Shown here: positions 22,732 through 22,864 of the stretch, piece by piece
Numbering within the stretch: position 1 is the first letter of the stretch
Layout: each line of letters opens with the position of its first letter
From: an uncultured Eubacterium sp.
GTDB taxonomy: Bacteria; Bacillota; Clostridia; Lachnospirales; Lachnospiraceae
Length of the DNA stretch: 22,864 nt
Assembly: GCA_946611445.1 (NCBI GenBank)
Contig: CAMODP010000007.1
Location: forward strand, 1 to 22,864
Direction: 5' to 3'
The notes under the pieces: model-generated
Databases searched by the model: none
What the model was told of the DNA's origin: nothing
What the model saw: the letters and a program-made list of their open reading frames with translations, nothing else
Position numbers and translations under genes: made by a program

Positions 22732-22764
22732 TATGATCGATTATATCATCTATAATCGATTATT
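22732..22764. promoter_or_regulatory. Tandem operators D and E with an embedded -10 box
   Basis: Operator D (22732-22745, TATGATCGATTATA, one mismatch) and operator E (22752-22763, ATAATCGATTAT, perfect) have centres exactly 19 bp apart, the same as operators A and B. On the minus strand a perfect TATAAT (22745-22740) falls within D, about 30 nt before the first ATG, with only a weak -35 candidate upstream. Binding would cover the -10 and spacer, implying repression. This is the probable promoter of the right-hand unit. Confidence 0.6.
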
Positions 22765-22813
22765 AAAACCATATTTTTCACTCTGGAGGCACTTTTGGCA
22801 TATTAATCAAGTT

Positions 22814-22827
22814 TGTAATCGATTATT
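22814..22827. promoter_or_regulatory. Operator F (core TAATCGATTA)
   Basis: A 10-bp perfect palindrome (22816-22825) lies 63 bp upstream of operator E, centre to centre. It is the third member of the right-hand cluster, mirroring the two-plus-one layout of operators A, B and C. Confidence 0.55.
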
Positions 22828-22864
22828 TGTGCAGAATCACATATGGGGTTTTGTGTGATACAAG

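Noticed and set aside
20800..22755. 651-aa plus-strand open frame
   Set aside because: It is antisense to the phosphotransferase subunit, with no domain or start signal. It is long because of codon bias in the real gene.

Overview
This window looks like a chromosomal segment of an anaerobic Bacillota (Clostridia, most like Lachnospiraceae). It is moderately high in GC, has strong AGGAGG-type ribosome binding sites, a selenium/molybdenum hydroxylase system, a TRAP transporter and a double-glycine-leader peptide gene. The family-level placement is an inference from gene content, not a measurement.

Left edge (1-1660): a small accessory region. It holds a 5'-truncated TraX-family remnant running off the left edge, a 103-aa secreted SH3-like peptide with a double-glycine leader and its own terminator, and a divergently transcribed cytoplasmic PhoU-like protein that resembles the detached tail of a Na/Pi cotransporter. 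The two intact genes share an intergenic region. In it, matching 11-nt-period TGTGACA direct repeats sit 9-10 nt upstream of a -10 box on each side. A convergent PHP-family phosphohydrolase (1660-2406) follows.

From 22.7 kb down to 2.5 kb every gene lies on the minus strand, in what appear to be two transcription units. Unit 1 starts at the right edge and ends at a strong intrinsic terminator at 11251-11294. It encodes a split PEP-synthase-like phosphotransferase (a substrate/phosphohistidine subunit and a separate ATP-binding subunit), an HPr-kinase-like P-loop protein, a metallo-beta-lactamase-fold hydrolase, a 3-hydroxyacyl-CoA-dehydrogenase-like enzyme, the three subunits of a molybdenum hydroxylase, a GntR/FCD regulator and the YqeB-family maturation protein. 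Unit 2 starts at a near-consensus promoter at 11076-11103. It encodes a complete acetoin-dehydrogenase-type 2-oxoacid dehydrogenase complex (E1 alpha, E1 beta, E2, E3) and a three-gene TRAP transporter.

Both units carry copies of a palindromic operator with core TAATCGATTA: three near 11.03-11.22 kb and three near 22.73-22.83 kb. In each promoter two copies sit exactly 19 bp centre to centre. The GntR regulator in unit 1 is the obvious candidate ligand, so the roughly 20 kb appear to be one regulon. A coherent but unproven reading is a catabolic island. TRAP would import an organic acid. The split phosphotransferase would phosphorylate it or a derived hydroxyl compound, as phenylphosphate synthase does with phenol. 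The molybdenum hydroxylase would insert oxygen, the MBL-fold enzyme hydrolyse, the dehydrogenase oxidise a hydroxyl, and the AcoABCL-like complex cleave the product to an acyl-CoA. No carboxylase or CoA ligase is visible, so it does not match the known phenol pathway. The substrate is unknown.
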